A stretch of DNA of 64,000 nucleotides from NCBI RefSeq assembly GCF_001719045.1, contig NZ_CP015423.1:2688001-2752000 (forward strand). Reading direction: 5' to 3'. This DNA is from Paenibacillus polymyxa (GTDB lineage: Bacteria; Bacillota; Bacilli; Paenibacillales; Paenibacillaceae). The notes below the pieces were generated by a model. It did no database searches and was not told where the DNA came from. It was given only the letters and a program-made list of their open reading frames with translations. Positions 35,388 to 44,870 of the stretch are shown here, in pieces. The translations under genes were made by a program, and so were the position numbers. Positions within the stretch are counted from its first letter, which is position 1. Each line of letters starts with the position of its first letter.

Positions 35388-36350
35388 CTACTTGCTTCCT
35401 ACAGGAAAAAGCGCATCATATGCAGGACAAGGCAGTTTATCGAGAAACTCCTGAAGCTGCTTCGGTTTATTTTTGTAAATATCCTTTAGGGATGTTCCAT
35501 TATAAATATTGCCGATGACCACAGGGTGGCATAGCTCACAGATCAGGATGTCCCCGTTCCCGTGAAGATGGAGCTGTTTTTTACCATCAACGCAGTTGGA
35601 AAAATAAACACCCGGCTGCTCCTTGAAGCCCAGTGCTTCTGCAAAACGGTCCATACAGGTGAAATACAACACAGTATCGTCCTTTTTATGTGCAATCAGG
35701 TCATGAACGGACCGAATGAGCGCTTCCTTGGTAGAAATAGCGTTCCAGTTCGTATGATCCATTACGATACTGTTTTGGATTTCATGGATGCGCACACCGA
35801 GTTCATATACCTTTTCACTAATGGCTGGCATGTTGTTCTGCGTCTCTGCAAACAGCAACGTCTCCAGCACCGTTTCTAGCTTGGCTTCGGTACATAACCG
35901 AATATTCTGTACAATTTTCTCATACATGCGAGGATGTACATGATAATAGGCTGCATACTTATCGGCATCCGTGAAGTTGAAGGAGATATGAATATTGGAA
36001 AGTCCTGCATCACGCAGTCTCTCAATTCGTTCAGGGCTGAGCAAGCTGGCATTGGTGTTGAGCTGGGTAGCGATGCCCTTGCTTGAACAGTGAGCCACGA
36101 TGTCCAGACAATCCTCATATTGCAAGGTCACTTCTCCCCCGGACAGTCGCACACGTTTTAACGTTGGAATGTCATCAATAATATCAATGACCTCTTTGCT
36201 GCTGATGCATTGCCCGTCGTTCCGCTGATACGCACAGCAGTAATCACACTTGAAATTGCAATTGGAGGTAACCCCGACTTCCAGTCCCTCCAGCTCGTAG
36301 ATGCCTGGATTTTCCAGTTCAAGTGCTTTATATTTGTTGTCTATACTCAC
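35388..36350 (-). CDS. Orphan radical SAM protein with SPASM-like C-terminus
   Basis: A 320-residue radical SAM protein. CNFKCDYCC around residue 31 is the CxxxCxxC cluster motif, followed by RLSGGEVTL (the GGE SAM-binding motif) and a half-barrel. The C-terminal ~70 residues have spaced cysteines (FSNCVDGKK, ICELCHPVVIGNIYNGTSLKDIYKNK, LPCPAYD) and the GNI-x-I-W/Y-like pattern of SPASM/twitch auxiliary-cluster domains. Those enzymes often modify peptides or proteins. No precursor-peptide gene is adjacent. The gene is monocistronic. The substrate is unknown. Confidence 0.78.
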   Translation of the reverse strand: MSIDNKYKALELENPGIYELEGLEVGVTSNCNFKCDYCCAYQRNDGQCISSKEVIDIIDDIPTLKRVRLSGGEVTLQYEDCLDIVAHCSSKGIATQLNTNASLLSPERIERLRDAGLSNIHISFNFTDADKYAAYYHVHPRMYEKIVQNIRLCTEAKLETVLETLLFAETQNNMPAISEKVYELGVRIHEIQNSIVMDHTNWNAISTKEALIRSVHDLIAHKKDDTVLYFTCMDRFAEALGFKEQPGVYFSNCVDGKKQLHLHGNGDILICELCHPVVIGNIYNGTSLKDIYKNKPKQLQEFLDKLPCPAYDALFPVGSK

Positions 36351-36447
36351 TTTCTCATGATCCTCCCGATCTCAGGCTTGTGTCTTGAATTCCCTTGAGA
36401 TTATACAGATGGGAGCGGTTTGTAGATATGACATTGGTAACGGCGGG

Positions 36448-37176
36448 CTACTTGACAGAAGTAAGAAATTCTTTATCTACATACTTATAAGCCTCAAATA
36501 AACCTTGAGAGCCATAAGGTACATCTAATTCATGTCCATTCAAAGTAATATAGGATTGCCCTGTTACAGCTAACTCCTGATGAAAGGGATCTATCTTTTT
36601 AATGTTTTCTACATTTGTAAATGAAAAAACCCATGTCTCAGCATTCGTAGCCAAGTCACCCGCTGCAATGACTATCTCGTTAGTTCCATCATGATCAAAG
36701 TCGTAAACACTCGCTTGAAGCCTATAGCCTGCTTTCAATTCCCCAAACTCGTCAAAGGCTTCCGATTCTCCAGTTGAAGACAGGTCGAGCGGCCAACCTG
36801 TAGACTCGGAAGGGAATACCACCAACGTTTTCACCCCGTTAGGATGATCCATCCCTAATACGAGTTCAGCCTTAGTTGCCCCCATTTGGAGGGGTAACTC
36901 CACATCAGGTTGGCCTGACGTCCAATCTGCATGAACTAACGAATTTCCCTCTTCTGAACGTATAATAGCTTTTTCTTTAGGTGCGACTACTTTCATAGAT
37001 TGGCCTGCATCAGTTGCATTTCCCTTCTTCTCTTCAGAATTTATCGGTTGCTCGGAGGACAAATTTTTGGAGATCGAAGCTTTTGAAGATGAATCCAGAT
37101 TATTCTCTTGATGGGTTCCACATGCTGTCACAATCAGCAATAAAAATAAAATTATTATAGACGATGTTTTTTTCAT
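36448..37176 (-). CDS. Putative lipoprotein with Ca-binding-like repeat motif
   Basis: A 242-residue secreted lipoprotein. The signal peptide MKKTSSIIILFLLLIVTACG ends with lipobox VTAC, so the mature N-terminal Cys would be lipidated. The first ~65 mature residues are polar and low-complexity. The rest is a beta-rich domain with YDFDHDGTNEIVIAAGD, a DxDxDG calcium-loop/FG-GAP-like motif. I start at the ATG at 37176; an upstream TTG adds three residues. It is not co-transcribed with clear partners. Function is unknown. Confidence 0.78.
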   Translation of the reverse strand: MKKTSSIIILFLLLIVTACGTHQENNLDSSSKASISKNLSSEQPINSEEKKGNATDAGQSMKVVAPKEKAIIRSEEGNSLVHADWTSGQPDVELPLQMGATKAELVLGMDHPNGVKTLVVFPSESTGWPLDLSSTGESEAFDEFGELKAGYRLQASVYDFDHDGTNEIVIAAGDLATNAETWVFSFTNVENIKKIDPFHQELAVTGQSYITLNGHELDVPYGSQGLFEAYKYVDKEFLTSVK

Positions 37177-37387
37177 AAATTTCAAACCCCGTTCCTTTCA
37201 CATTTATCCTACTAATACTCCATAAAACAATGGTGCTATGTAATTTCCATAGATAATAATAACATATATTGAATAGTGCTCTTGAATCCGACACATGTCC
37301 TGTAATTGTGATCAATATGTGAACTGGGCATACTTCTCATTCCCAAATCCATACTGAATATATCTGTTGGTAATGGAGGCGGGAATT

Positions 37388-37864
37388 ATGGATAAAAGGA
37401 TGAATCTGCTTATGTTCAGCGGCGATTATGATAAGGCAATGGCTGGACTGATTCTGGCAAATACGGCACGGGAATTGGACGTGGAGGTGACGATGTTTTT
37501 TGCGTTCTGGGGACTATTTCTGGTTCGTGACCCTGACAAGATGACGTTTGAAGACAAGACGATTTATGAAAAAATCATGGGCTGGATGACTCCAAAAGGA
37601 CCCGAGGAGCTGCCATTGTCCAAAATGAATTTTAGTGGCCTTGGCAAGCTGATGCTGACGGAAATGATCGAAGATAATGAAGCCCCGAAGCTCATTCATT
37701 TCTTGAAAGGAGCGCGAAAGAAAAATGTAAAATTTTATGCCTGTAAGCTATCGGTCGATATTATGGGTTTTAAACCGGAAGAATTTATACCTGAACTGGA
37801 AATTATCGAGGCCAAAACGTATCTAAAAGATGCGCTCGAATCCGATATGCAGTTGTTTATATAA
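37388..37864 (+). CDS. DsrE/DsrF/DrsH-like sulfur-carrier-family protein
   Basis: A 158-residue DsrE-fold protein (MNLLMFSGDYDKAMAGLILANTARELDVEVTMFFAFWGLFLV). The conserved cysteine segment FYACKLSVDIMGF matches the ACxMSMDxMG motif of DsrE-type putative persulfide carriers or peroxiredoxin-like proteins. GGAGGCGGG precedes the ATG at 37388. Relatives are often encoded with rhodanese and TusA; here the gene has its own terminator and its next neighbour is a class V aminotransferase resembling cysteine desulfurases. Persulfide transfer is plausible but unproven. Confidence 0.82.
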   Translation: MDKRMNLLMFSGDYDKAMAGLILANTARELDVEVTMFFAFWGLFLVRDPDKMTFEDKTIYEKIMGWMTPKGPEELPLSKMNFSGLGKLMLTEMIEDNEAPKLIHFLKGARKKNVKFYACKLSVDIMGFKPEEFIPELEIIEAKTYLKDALESDMQLFI

Positions 37865-37876
37865 GATAGACCTACT

Positions 37877-37901
37877 GCCTTATCCCGCTTTTGGATGAGG
37901 C
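37877..37901 (+). terminator. Terminator after the DsrE-like gene
   Basis: GCCTTATCC pairs with GGATGAGGC (one G-T), then TTTTATT. It separates the DsrE-like gene from the aminotransferase gene. Confidence 0.75.
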
Positions 37902-37999
37902 TTTTATTGTGACTAAATGATGACACTCGCCTATTTTTTTTAACCCATTCGGGCCTACCTACGTACCCTAAGAAGACAGAACGACTTGGGAGGCGCCGT

Positions 38000-39508
38000 A
38001 TGCTCATGGCTCGAATTGGAAGCAGTAATTGTAGGTATCAGCCTTCTAACGAGGCTTATTTCCAAAGGTATCGTGAAAGTACAATCGGATATCACCAGAC
38101 CTTTGAATCTCCATACGGGCAAAAAAAGCTGATTTATGCGGATTGGGCAGCCAGTGGCCGTCTGTATGGACCCATCGAGTCGAAAATAGCAAAAGAATTA
38201 GGCCCTTTTGTGGCGAATACGCATACGGAGTCTAATTTGACAGGAACTCTGATGACCCAAGCCTATGAAGAAGCGAAACAAATCATTAAGGGCCACGTTC
38301 ATGCCAATGAACATGATATCGTCCTGTTCGCCGGGTCCGGTATGACAGGTGCAGTGAATAAGCTTCAGCGGCTGTTAGGATTGAAAATACATGAAAAATT
38401 AAAGCCCCTCTACCCCATCGCCGAAAAAGAACGTCCCGTTATCTTCGTTACCCACATGGAGCATCATTCCAATCATATTTCCTGGGCAGAAACCATTGGA
38501 GACGTTGTGTGTCTTCCTCCGGGTCCCGGCGGAATGGTCGATCCAACTCATCTCGAACGACTGCTGCTTCAATTCCAGCATCGCCCTATCAAAATCGGCG
38601 CCTTTACCGCTTGCTCCAATGTTACAGGGTTCGAAGTACCGATTTACCAGCTAGCCCGCAAAATGCACGAACATGGTGGCGTTTGTTTCATTGATTTTTC
38701 GGCAAGCGCACCTTACGCCGAGATCAACATGCACCCCACAGATCCGCTTGAGAAACTGGACGGGATTGTATTTTCACCCCACAAATTTCTTGGGGGTCCC
38801 GGTACAAGCGGCGTTTTAATTATGGATTCGAGGCTGTGCCTCCATTGTGCTCCAGATCAGCCCGGAGGGGGCACAGTTAGCTGGACCAATCCTTGGGGTG
38901 GATACGAGTATAAAGATAATATTGAGGCCCGTGAGGATGGAGGGACGCCTGCCTTTCTACAGGCCGTTCGAACCGCGCTCTGCATTCGGCTGAAGGAACA
39001 AATGGGACAGAAGCGCTTGTTGGAGCGCAAAAAGGAACTGACATCATTATTACTAAAGAACTTGAGTACCATACCAGGGCTACACATCTTAGGAGGAGGC
39101 AGCCAAGAACGAATGGGAATCGTTTCTTTCGTTGTCGGCCATATTCACTATAACCTGATTGTAAAACTATTGAATGATCGGTTTGGCATTCAGGTCCGGG
39201 GCGGCTGCTCTTGTGCAGGCCCCTACGGACATTATTTGCTGGGCATCGACCACCAAACATCTAAACAAATGACAGACCTGATCCATGCGGGAGACTTATC
39301 TCGAAAACCGGGCTGGGTGCGTCTGTCGCTCCATCCCATGATGACGAATCAGGAAGTCTCCTATATCGCCTCTTCCATACGGGCAATCGTGGAAAACATC
39401 ACGACCTGGCAAAAAGATTATACCTATCAACCAGAATCAAACGAGTGGCAATCTATGAATGAACATCACAAAATAGACATCAGCAAATGGTTTAATTTTA
39501 GTGATTAA
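38000..39508 (+). CDS. Class V aminotransferase / cysteine-desulfurase-like PLP enzyme
   Basis: A 502-residue PLP enzyme of fold type I, longer than SufS (about 406). Recognisable parts are IYADWAASGR near 45, TH(M)EHHSNHISW, the PLP-phosphate and Asp region CFIDFSASAP, the PLP Lys in FSPHKFLGGPG, and a C-terminal RGGCSCAGPYGHYLLGI. In that segment two cysteines sit where desulfurases have their catalytic Cys loop. GGGAGG precedes the ATG. Cysteine desulfuration is possible; isopenicillin-N-epimerase-like or other chemistry cannot be excluded. The ~40-residue polar tail is unusual. Confidence 0.82.
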   Translation: MLMARIGSSNCRYQPSNEAYFQRYRESTIGYHQTFESPYGQKKLIYADWAASGRLYGPIESKIAKELGPFVANTHTESNLTGTLMTQAYEEAKQIIKGHVHANEHDIVLFAGSGMTGAVNKLQRLLGLKIHEKLKPLYPIAEKERPVIFVTHMEHHSNHISWAETIGDVVCLPPGPGGMVDPTHLERLLLQFQHRPIKIGAFTACSNVTGFEVPIYQLARKMHEHGGVCFIDFSASAPYAEINMHPTDPLEKLDGIVFSPHKFLGGPGTSGVLIMDSRLCLHCAPDQPGGGTVSWTNPWGGYEYKDNIEAREDGGTPAFLQAVRTALCIRLKEQMGQKRLLERKKELTSLLLKNLSTIPGLHILGGGSQERMGIVSFVVGHIHYNLIVKLLNDRFGIQVRGGCSCAGPYGHYLLGIDHQTSKQMTDLIHAGDLSRKPGWVRLSLHPMMTNQEVSYIASSIRAIVENITTWQKDYTYQPESNEWQSMNEHHKIDISKWFNFSD

Positions 39509-39589
39509 GAGACTCCTGTCCGTTCCCTTCTTTCAAAACTCTCATAGAATATTCCGTAGGATTAATATATGAGGAAAGAAGTGACGACA

Positions 39590-40105
39590 ATGGGTTTCAA
39601 TTTTCGCAACAGTACTAATGCGGCTATCTATATTGCTTACGCTTATCCGAACTTCAACTGTAGTCCTATCAACTATGCCAAGATTGGCTGGTATCGTGTA
39701 GATCCTGGGCAGACAAGAGAAGTTTGGAGTGGATATGCCGGAGGCAATACGTTCTATTACTATGCCGAAAGTAGCTTTGGACGCACATGGTCAGGTTCTT
39801 ATTTTACCCAGCTCCCTAGCCAGGCCTTCCATTGGTGTTGGAACGTAGGATGTACGACCTGTAGGAATTTAGGTATGCGGCGGATTCCTGTCAGTCCAAT
39901 CTACGCAAGTTACACCATCAACCTGGTTAGCAGCGCTAGCCAAAGCGCACCTCAATCCGGGAATATCCGCATAGCCTTGCCTTCCAAACAAAGCACAGAA
40001 GGATCCTTAGTTGTAAGAATACCTAGAACGGCTAAAAAATTGAAACAGGGAAAACCTCTGTCATCCAACCGTGTTGCAGTACCTACAAAACTGAGAAAGA
40101 ATTGA
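39590..40105 (+). CDS. DUF1036 protein with repetitive basic tail
   Basis: A 171-residue protein beginning with a DUF1036 domain (FNFRNSTNAAIYIAYAYP, KIGWYRVDPGQTREVWSG, FYYYAESSFGRTWSG). Members are small, probably secreted or surface beta-proteins with no known activity. Cysteines cluster in CWNVGCTTC. After residue ~125 there is a basic tail carrying three short similar motifs: RIALPSK, VRIPRTAKK and RVAVPTKLRK. I prefer the ATG at 39590 because the domain starts there, but ATG 39569 or GTG 39581 are possible. It is monocistronic and ended by a terminator. Confidence 0.72.
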   Translation: MGFNFRNSTNAAIYIAYAYPNFNCSPINYAKIGWYRVDPGQTREVWSGYAGGNTFYYYAESSFGRTWSGSYFTQLPSQAFHWCWNVGCTTCRNLGMRRIPVSPIYASYTINLVSSASQSAPQSGNIRIALPSKQSTEGSLVVRIPRTAKKLKQGKPLSSNRVAVPTKLRKN

Positions 40106-40163
40106 TGTAGAATTCCTAATTCGCAACATTGCATGAGATCTAAAGCAGTCATATTTTTTATTA

Positions 40164-40198
40164 AAAGGAGCGACCTCACTCCCATGGTCTGCTCCTTT
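40164..40198. terminator. Bidirectional terminator
   Basis: AAAGGAGC-GACC pairs with GGTC-GCTCCTTT (one bulged base), with flanking A and T runs, between convergent DUF1036 and monooxygenase genes. Confidence 0.8.
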
Positions 40199-40224
40199 CT
40201 CTTTTATCTATGAAGTAATTCCGT

Positions 40225-41277
40225 TTATTTACTTTCGGATTCCCACTTGGATATCTCTTCACGCACCCGTGGTGCTACCTCTGTTCCCAATAGCTCAATA
40301 GCTCTCATGACATCATCATGCGGCATCGTCCCGACGGGTACGTGGAGCAGAAAACGTGTAATGCCTACCTGTTTACGCAGATGGATGATTTTCTTGGCAA
40401 CCGTGTCGGAATCGCCTACATACAACGCTCCTTCAAAGCTGCGTGCGGCATCGAAGCTGGAGCGAGTGTAAGGACCCCACCCCCGTTCACGCCCAAGCAC
40501 ATTCATGCTCTGCTGAGTAGAAGGGAAGAACTTATCCGCTGCCAGCTCAGTCGTCTCTGCGATAAAACCATGTGAGTGTGATGCAACCGGAAGCAGCGAT
40601 GCATCATGACCGGCATGCCTAGCGGCTTTTTTATACAGTTCCACCAACGGGGCAAACTGTACAGGACTACCCCCAATAATCGCCAGGACTAACGGCAATC
40701 CGAGCAAGCCTGCACGAACCACAGATTCCTGATTACCCCCACTCCCAATCCATACGGGCAACGGATTTTGAACTGGACGCGGATACACGCCCAAATTGTT
40801 GATTACCGGCCGATGTCCGCCTTTCCAGGTAACTTTCTCGGATTCCCGTATTTTCAATAATAGCTCCAGCTTTTCATCGAATAACTCATCGTAGTTATCC
40901 AAATCATACCCAAATAAGGGGAATGATTCGATAAAAGAACCCCGGCCTGCCATAATCTCAGCTCGTCCATTCGAAATGCCGTCCAGTGTAGCAAAATCCT
41001 GAAACACACGTACAGGATCATCCGATGAAAGCACCGTAACTGCACTGGTTAACCGAATTCGTTGGGTCTGCGCAGCAGCAGCAGCGAGGATAACAGCCGG
41101 AGCAGATGCTGCATAATCTTTACGATGATGCTCCCCTACGCCGTACACATCCAGCCCTACCTGATCTGCAAGCACAATCTCCTCGACAACTTCACGTATT
41201 CGTTGTGCATGACTGATGACCTCACCCGTTTGGGGATCCGGCGTTGTTTCTACAAACGTGCTTATCCCTATCTCCAC
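40225..41277 (-). CDS. LLM-class flavin-dependent oxidoreductase
   Basis: A 350-residue bacterial-luciferase-like monooxygenase ([90 protein letters not shown]). This subgroup (MsnO8/CE1758-like) uses reduced FMN to oxygenate unknown small molecules. It starts at GTG 41277 with AGGGGG upstream. It is monocistronic. No flavin reductase is adjacent, so electrons must come from elsewhere. Confidence 0.87.
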   Translation of the reverse strand: MEIGISTFVETTPDPQTGEVISHAQRIREVVEEIVLADQVGLDVYGVGEHHRKDYAASAPAVILAAAAAQTQRIRLTSAVTVLSSDDPVRVFQDFATLDGISNGRAEIMAGRGSFIESFPLFGYDLDNYDELFDEKLELLLKIRESEKVTWKGGHRPVINNLGVYPRPVQNPLPVWIGSGGNQESVVRAGLLGLPLVLAIIGGSPVQFAPLVELYKKAARHAGHDASLLPVASHSHGFIAETTELAADKFFPSTQQSMNVLGRERGWGPYTRSSFDAARSFEGALYVGDSDTVAKKIIHLRKQVGITRFLLHVPVGTMPHDDVMRAIELLGTEVAPRVREEISKWESESK

Positions 41278-41527
41278 TTGTTCTACCCCCTATTTTCATG
41301 CCCTATTCTCATACGGCTGCTTTCGAAGCCAATCATTTTAAAAACCGATATCTTTATATTGAACCTTTTTTGCATCTTTTTCAAGCTCTCTTTTTCTGAG
41401 TCTGAAAACCATCCAAGGGAAGTGTCTAGATTCGCCGCAGGAAAAGATGTCTCTTTGTCGAATATTGTATGGAATAAAGAAGATTCCCATCCCACAACAT
41501 GAATACAACAAGGAGGCACATACATTT

Positions 41528-42283
41528 ATGGCTTTTGTCATTAACAATTTAAAGGATAACAGCAATGTTGCCATCACTGACCAATTAGGCGGATTTACGG
41601 TACTGGAATACATAACAGATTTGAGTTCCACCTCGGTGGAGGCTGCGAAAAACAACTACTATATGAGCAAAAGTAATATGCGCCGCAAACAACTCATGAT
41701 CGAAATCAACAATAGCGAGATTATGATGAAGGCGGGAGCCATGCAATATACTGTGGGTAGCATGGAAATGACTACCGGTGTAAAAGGCGTTGGAGGCTTA
41801 ATGCGAAACTTGGTGTCCGGTGCTGTAACCGGGACAGGTGCCATTAAACCACACTATAAAGGCACGGGTACCATCATGCTGGAGCCTACCTACCAATATA
41901 TTTGGCTTATTGATGTGGACAATGATGATATTGCCATCGAAGACGGCTTGTTTTTGGCTTGTGATACGACGCTAGACATATCCGTTGTTGCACGTAGTAA
42001 TCTTTCCTCTGCTGCACTGGGCGGAGAAGGGTTATTTAATTTAAGCGCCCGCGGGAAAGGAGTGCTGGCACTTCAAGCTCCGATCCCTTCCGAGGAAGCG
42101 GTCGTTATAGAATTGCAAAATGATGTGCTGAAGGTGGATGGTAACTTTGCCCTCATGTGGTCCAATACCTTACAGTTCACCGTCGAAAAATCCGGGAAAA
42201 CCAAAATGGGTTCTGCTGCTTCCGGCGAAGGGCTGGTAAATGTGTACAGGGGAACAGGAACCGTATGGTTAGCACCATTATAA
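41528..42283 (+). CDS. AIM24-family protein
   Basis: A 251-residue AIM24/TIGR00266-like protein predicted to be all-beta, made of a repeated strand pattern rich in Gly (GVKGVGGLMRN, TGTIMLEPTYQYIWLIDVDNDDIAIEDGLFLACDTTLDISV, GGEGLFNLSARGKGVLALQAP). Bacterial members are widespread but functionally uncharacterised; the yeast namesake is mitochondrial. The ATG at 41528 follows AAGGAGG by 11 bases; the frame upstream lacks support. It is monocistronic and followed by a very strong terminator. Confidence 0.83.
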   Translation: MAFVINNLKDNSNVAITDQLGGFTVLEYITDLSSTSVEAAKNNYYMSKSNMRRKQLMIEINNSEIMMKAGAMQYTVGSMEMTTGVKGVGGLMRNLVSGAVTGTGAIKPHYKGTGTIMLEPTYQYIWLIDVDNDDIAIEDGLFLACDTTLDISVVARSNLSSAALGGEGLFNLSARGKGVLALQAPIPSEEAVVIELQNDVLKVDGNFALMWSNTLQFTVEKSGKTKMGSAASGEGLVNVYRGTGTVWLAPL

Positions 42284-42287
42284 ACAT

Positions 42288-42319
42288 AAGAAAGGAGAAG
42301 CCCCGGCTTCTCCTTTCTT
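42288..42319. terminator. Bidirectional terminator
   Basis: A 15-bp perfect inverted repeat AAGAAAGGAGAAGCC and complement with a minimal loop, between convergent AIM24 and YjdM genes. Confidence 0.88.
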
Positions 42320-42324
42320 ACATT

Positions 42325-42663
42325 TTAATTCTTTTTTACAAACTCCGATTTTAGCTTCATTGCTCCAAAACCATCAATTTTGCAGTCAATATCATGATCG
42401 CCATCCACCAGACGGATGTTTTTTACTTTGGTCCCGATTTTCAAGACGGATGAGCTTCCCTTCACTTTAAGGTCTTTAATGACCGTTACAGAGTCACCAT
42501 CCTGCAGGATGTTACCATTCGCATCTTTGACGACCTTTACGTCTTCACTGCTTGCTTCTGACTCGGTAGACCACTCATGAGCGCATTCCGGGCAAATGAA
42601 AAGACTGCGATCCTCATAAGTGTACTCTGAATTACATTCAGGACAATTTGGTAAATTAGACAT
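42325..42663 (-). CDS. YjdM/PhnA-family zinc-ribbon protein
   Basis: A 112-residue protein: an N-terminal zinc ribbon with CPEC and CPEC pairs ([26 protein letters not shown]), then the PhnA-type SH3-like domain ([40 protein letters not shown]). Despite the old name it is not required for phosphonate use in most bacteria; function is unknown. GGAG 11 bases upstream supports the ATG at 42663 over the longer frame. It is monocistronic. Confidence 0.87.
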   Translation of the reverse strand: MSNLPNCPECNSEYTYEDRSLFICPECAHEWSTESEASSEDVKVVKDANGNILQDGDSVTVIKDLKVKGSSSVLKIGTKVKNIRLVDGDHDIDCKIDGFGAMKLKSEFVKKN

Positions 42664-42869
42664 GGTATTATGTACTCCATTCATTTTCAAATTCTACTGC
42701 TATGCTAAGCTTCCTGGATAGACCAAGCCTGCTCCAAGTCTCCCTTGGAGTTCCCTACAAGTATATTGGATAAACAGTCACGATTCCACTCATGGATGAA
42801 ATTAATCTGAGTTTTGTACCGATACGTAAGCGCCCTGCCTCTGAAAATACCCAGAGGGTGAACATGTAA

Positions 42870-42910
42870 CTAAAACGGATGCTGACCTCTCTAGGCAGCA
42901 TCCGTTTTAG
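42870..42910 (-). terminator. Terminator after the NmrA-type reductase gene
   Basis: A 15-bp perfect stem CTAAAACGGATGCTG / CAGCATCCGTTTTAG with an 11-base loop. The stretch 42664-42956 around it holds no gene I can support. A CTCCAAG/CTTGGAG hairpin near 42732-42752 is a possible leader element of the YjdM gene. Confidence 0.8.
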
Positions 42911-42956
42911 ACATAAGCAGTATCATATGTTGAAATTGTACTCTACGGCACGTTTA

Positions 42957-43823
42957 TTATGCTTGGGTTTGCTTGATCAGTTCACTCATTCCTTGGCTAA
43001 GCGGCGTAAGGGGGCGTTTCAACAGCTTCTCGAAATCGTTGCTTACGACATCCAGGGCTCCTTCACGAATCGCTTGTTGAATACCGACCACAATAGGGAT
43101 TGCACCTTCCGGGACTCCCGCACCGAGCATAACCTCGGCATACGTAGCATCATCCACCTGCTGTACAGGAACGTCTTTGCCCAGAACCTCAGCCAGTATC
43201 GCTGCAAACTCTTCTTGGGTAATCGGCTTACCGGAGAGCTCGTATATTGTATTCTCATGCCCTTCGCCAGACAAAACGGTTGCAGCTGCTTGCGCATAAT
43301 CTGCGCGGGTAGCCCAACCTACTTTACCGGACCCTGCCGAGGTTAGCCAAGGAGCCCCCGCGAGTACGGATTGGATCGTGCCTGCCTCATTTTCCAGATA
43401 CCAATTATTACGCAGGAAGGAGTAAGGAATGCCTGACTCACGAATGAACTCCTCCGTGATGCGATGTACGGGTGCAAGGAATAGAGTGCTGTCAGCGGCA
43501 TTGGCAGCGCTAGTATAGGCGATGAAGCCTACTCCAGCACGTACAGCAGCATCAACAGCCGCTTTATGCTGACGGATTCTAGTATCATTATCCCCGTCTG
43601 CGGATATAATCAGCAACCGGTCTACTCCAGCAAACGCCTGATCCAGCGTCTCCGGTTTATCAAAGTCGCCATGACGAACGTCGACGCCACGAGACCTTAA
43701 GTTCTCTGCTTTTTCTGGATTTCTTACGCTAACAATAAGATCGTTTGCGGAGACAAATGTAAGCAACGTATCTACCACGATGGAACCCAGTTGCCCCGTT
43801 GCTCCTGTTAATGCGATTTTCAT
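42957..43823 (-). CDS. NmrA-family NAD(P)H:quinone oxidoreductase, QorB/YtfG-like
   Basis: A 288-residue atypical SDR. The nucleotide site GATGQLGS is at 7-14, followed by VSVRNPEKAENL, DFDKPETLDQAFAGVDRLLIIS, and the C-terminal SGKPITQEEFAAILAEVLGK typical of NmrA/QorB proteins. E. coli YtfG (QorB) reduces quinones with NADPH. GGAGG precedes the ATG. It is monocistronic; a TAGTAACTA-containing promoter region could be an HxlR-type target, but there is no adjacent regulator. Confidence 0.85.
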   Translation of the reverse strand: MKIALTGATGQLGSIVVDTLLTFVSANDLIVSVRNPEKAENLRSRGVDVRHGDFDKPETLDQAFAGVDRLLIISADGDNDTRIRQHKAAVDAAVRAGVGFIAYTSAANAADSTLFLAPVHRITEEFIRESGIPYSFLRNNWYLENEAGTIQSVLAGAPWLTSAGSGKVGWATRADYAQAAATVLSGEGHENTIYELSGKPITQEEFAAILAEVLGKDVPVQQVDDATYAEVMLGAGVPEGAIPIVVGIQQAIREGALDVVSNDFEKLLKRPLTPLSQGMSELIKQTQA

Positions 43824-43961
43824 ATGAAATCCTCCATTCAGATTTTATTTACTTTTATATAGTAACTAAAAATATAACACATGTCTAATCTAGAGTCTAA
43901 AGGTCTGCTTTTCGGGTAAGAGTGGGTAACCCAAACTTTCCCCAGAGAAAGGAACCTGTAT

Positions 43962-44852
43962 ATGAAGAAAGCTATGATCATTGTAAATCCCTCTTCTGGC
44001 AAAGAGGAATCCCTCCAACATGTCAGCAGCGTAGAAGAAATTCTACGTGATCAAGGATACGTTGTTACGGTTAAAGAGACGGCAAAGGAACTGGACGCCA
44101 CCCGTTTTTGCGTTAATGCGTGTGAGGAAGCTTGTGACCTAGTCGTTTCCATCGGTGGGGATGGCACACTTCACGAAACCATCAACGGCTTCATTGATCA
44201 AGACCATCGTCCACGACTGGGTGTCATCCCCCTTGGGACAGTCAATGATTTTGCCCGTGCCTTACAAATTCCGCTAAGTCCTGAGCTGGCGATCCGTACA
44301 CTGACTTCTACCCGCGTGAAAAACGTAGATACGGGCCTCTTAAACGGCCGAATGTTTGCCAATGTGGTTGCCACAGGTTCGCTTGCTGAATCGCTATCAG
44401 CTGTATCATCAGACGATAAATCCATGTTTGGCACGTTTGCCTACTTCAAAGAAGGCATGAAAGAGCTTATCAGCCATCCTGCCCACTCACTTATCGTCCG
44501 CTATGATGACAAGACCTGGGAAGGGAAATCTCCACTCTTTTTGGCTACGTTAACCAATTCAGTTGGCGGATTCGAGAAACTGGCTCCCGATGCAGCTGTT
44601 GACGATGGTCTACTTCACTGCTTTATTTTCAAAAACCTCAATATATTGAACACCGTGACGGCCAGCATATCCTTATTTTTAGGCAACCTGAAGGATCATA
44701 GTGATATCGTTTACTTTACCGCAAAGCATGTAAGTGTCAGCTCCGCAGAACCGGTCAGTACGAATGTAGATGGTGAGGAAGGGCCGTCTTTGCCTATCGA
44801 GCTTGGTATTTTACCGCGTCATATCGAGGTAATTGTGCCGGAAGAGGTTTAA
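43962..44852 (+). CDS. Diacylglycerol-kinase-family lipid kinase (YegS/DagK type)
   Basis: A 296-residue soluble lipid kinase. The ATP-binding GGDGTLHE is at 65-72, IPLGTVNDFARAL is the family's second signature, and the C-terminal beta-sandwich ends NVDGEEGPSLPIELGILPRHIEVIVP. It phosphorylates diacylglycerol or a related lipid at the membrane surface. AAAGGA precedes the ATG. It converges on the YiiX-like gene with only 18 bases between stops; a CdsA-like gene lies 0.66 kb further on the same strand, suggesting a lipid-metabolism neighbourhood. Confidence 0.88.
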   Translation: MKKAMIIVNPSSGKEESLQHVSSVEEILRDQGYVVTVKETAKELDATRFCVNACEEACDLVVSIGGDGTLHETINGFIDQDHRPRLGVIPLGTVNDFARALQIPLSPELAIRTLTSTRVKNVDTGLLNGRMFANVVATGSLAESLSAVSSDDKSMFGTFAYFKEGMKELISHPAHSLIVRYDDKTWEGKSPLFLATLTNSVGGFEKLAPDAAVDDGLLHCFIFKNLNILNTVTASISLFLGNLKDHSDIVYFTAKHVSVSSAEPVSTNVDGEEGPSLPIELGILPRHIEVIVPEEV

Positions 44853-44870
44853 GTAATGCGGTGCTGGTCC

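Noticed and set aside
35388..36350. RiPP biosynthesis cluster around the radical SAM gene
   Set aside because: No precursor-sized gene with ribosome site, peptidase or dedicated exporter was found next to it.
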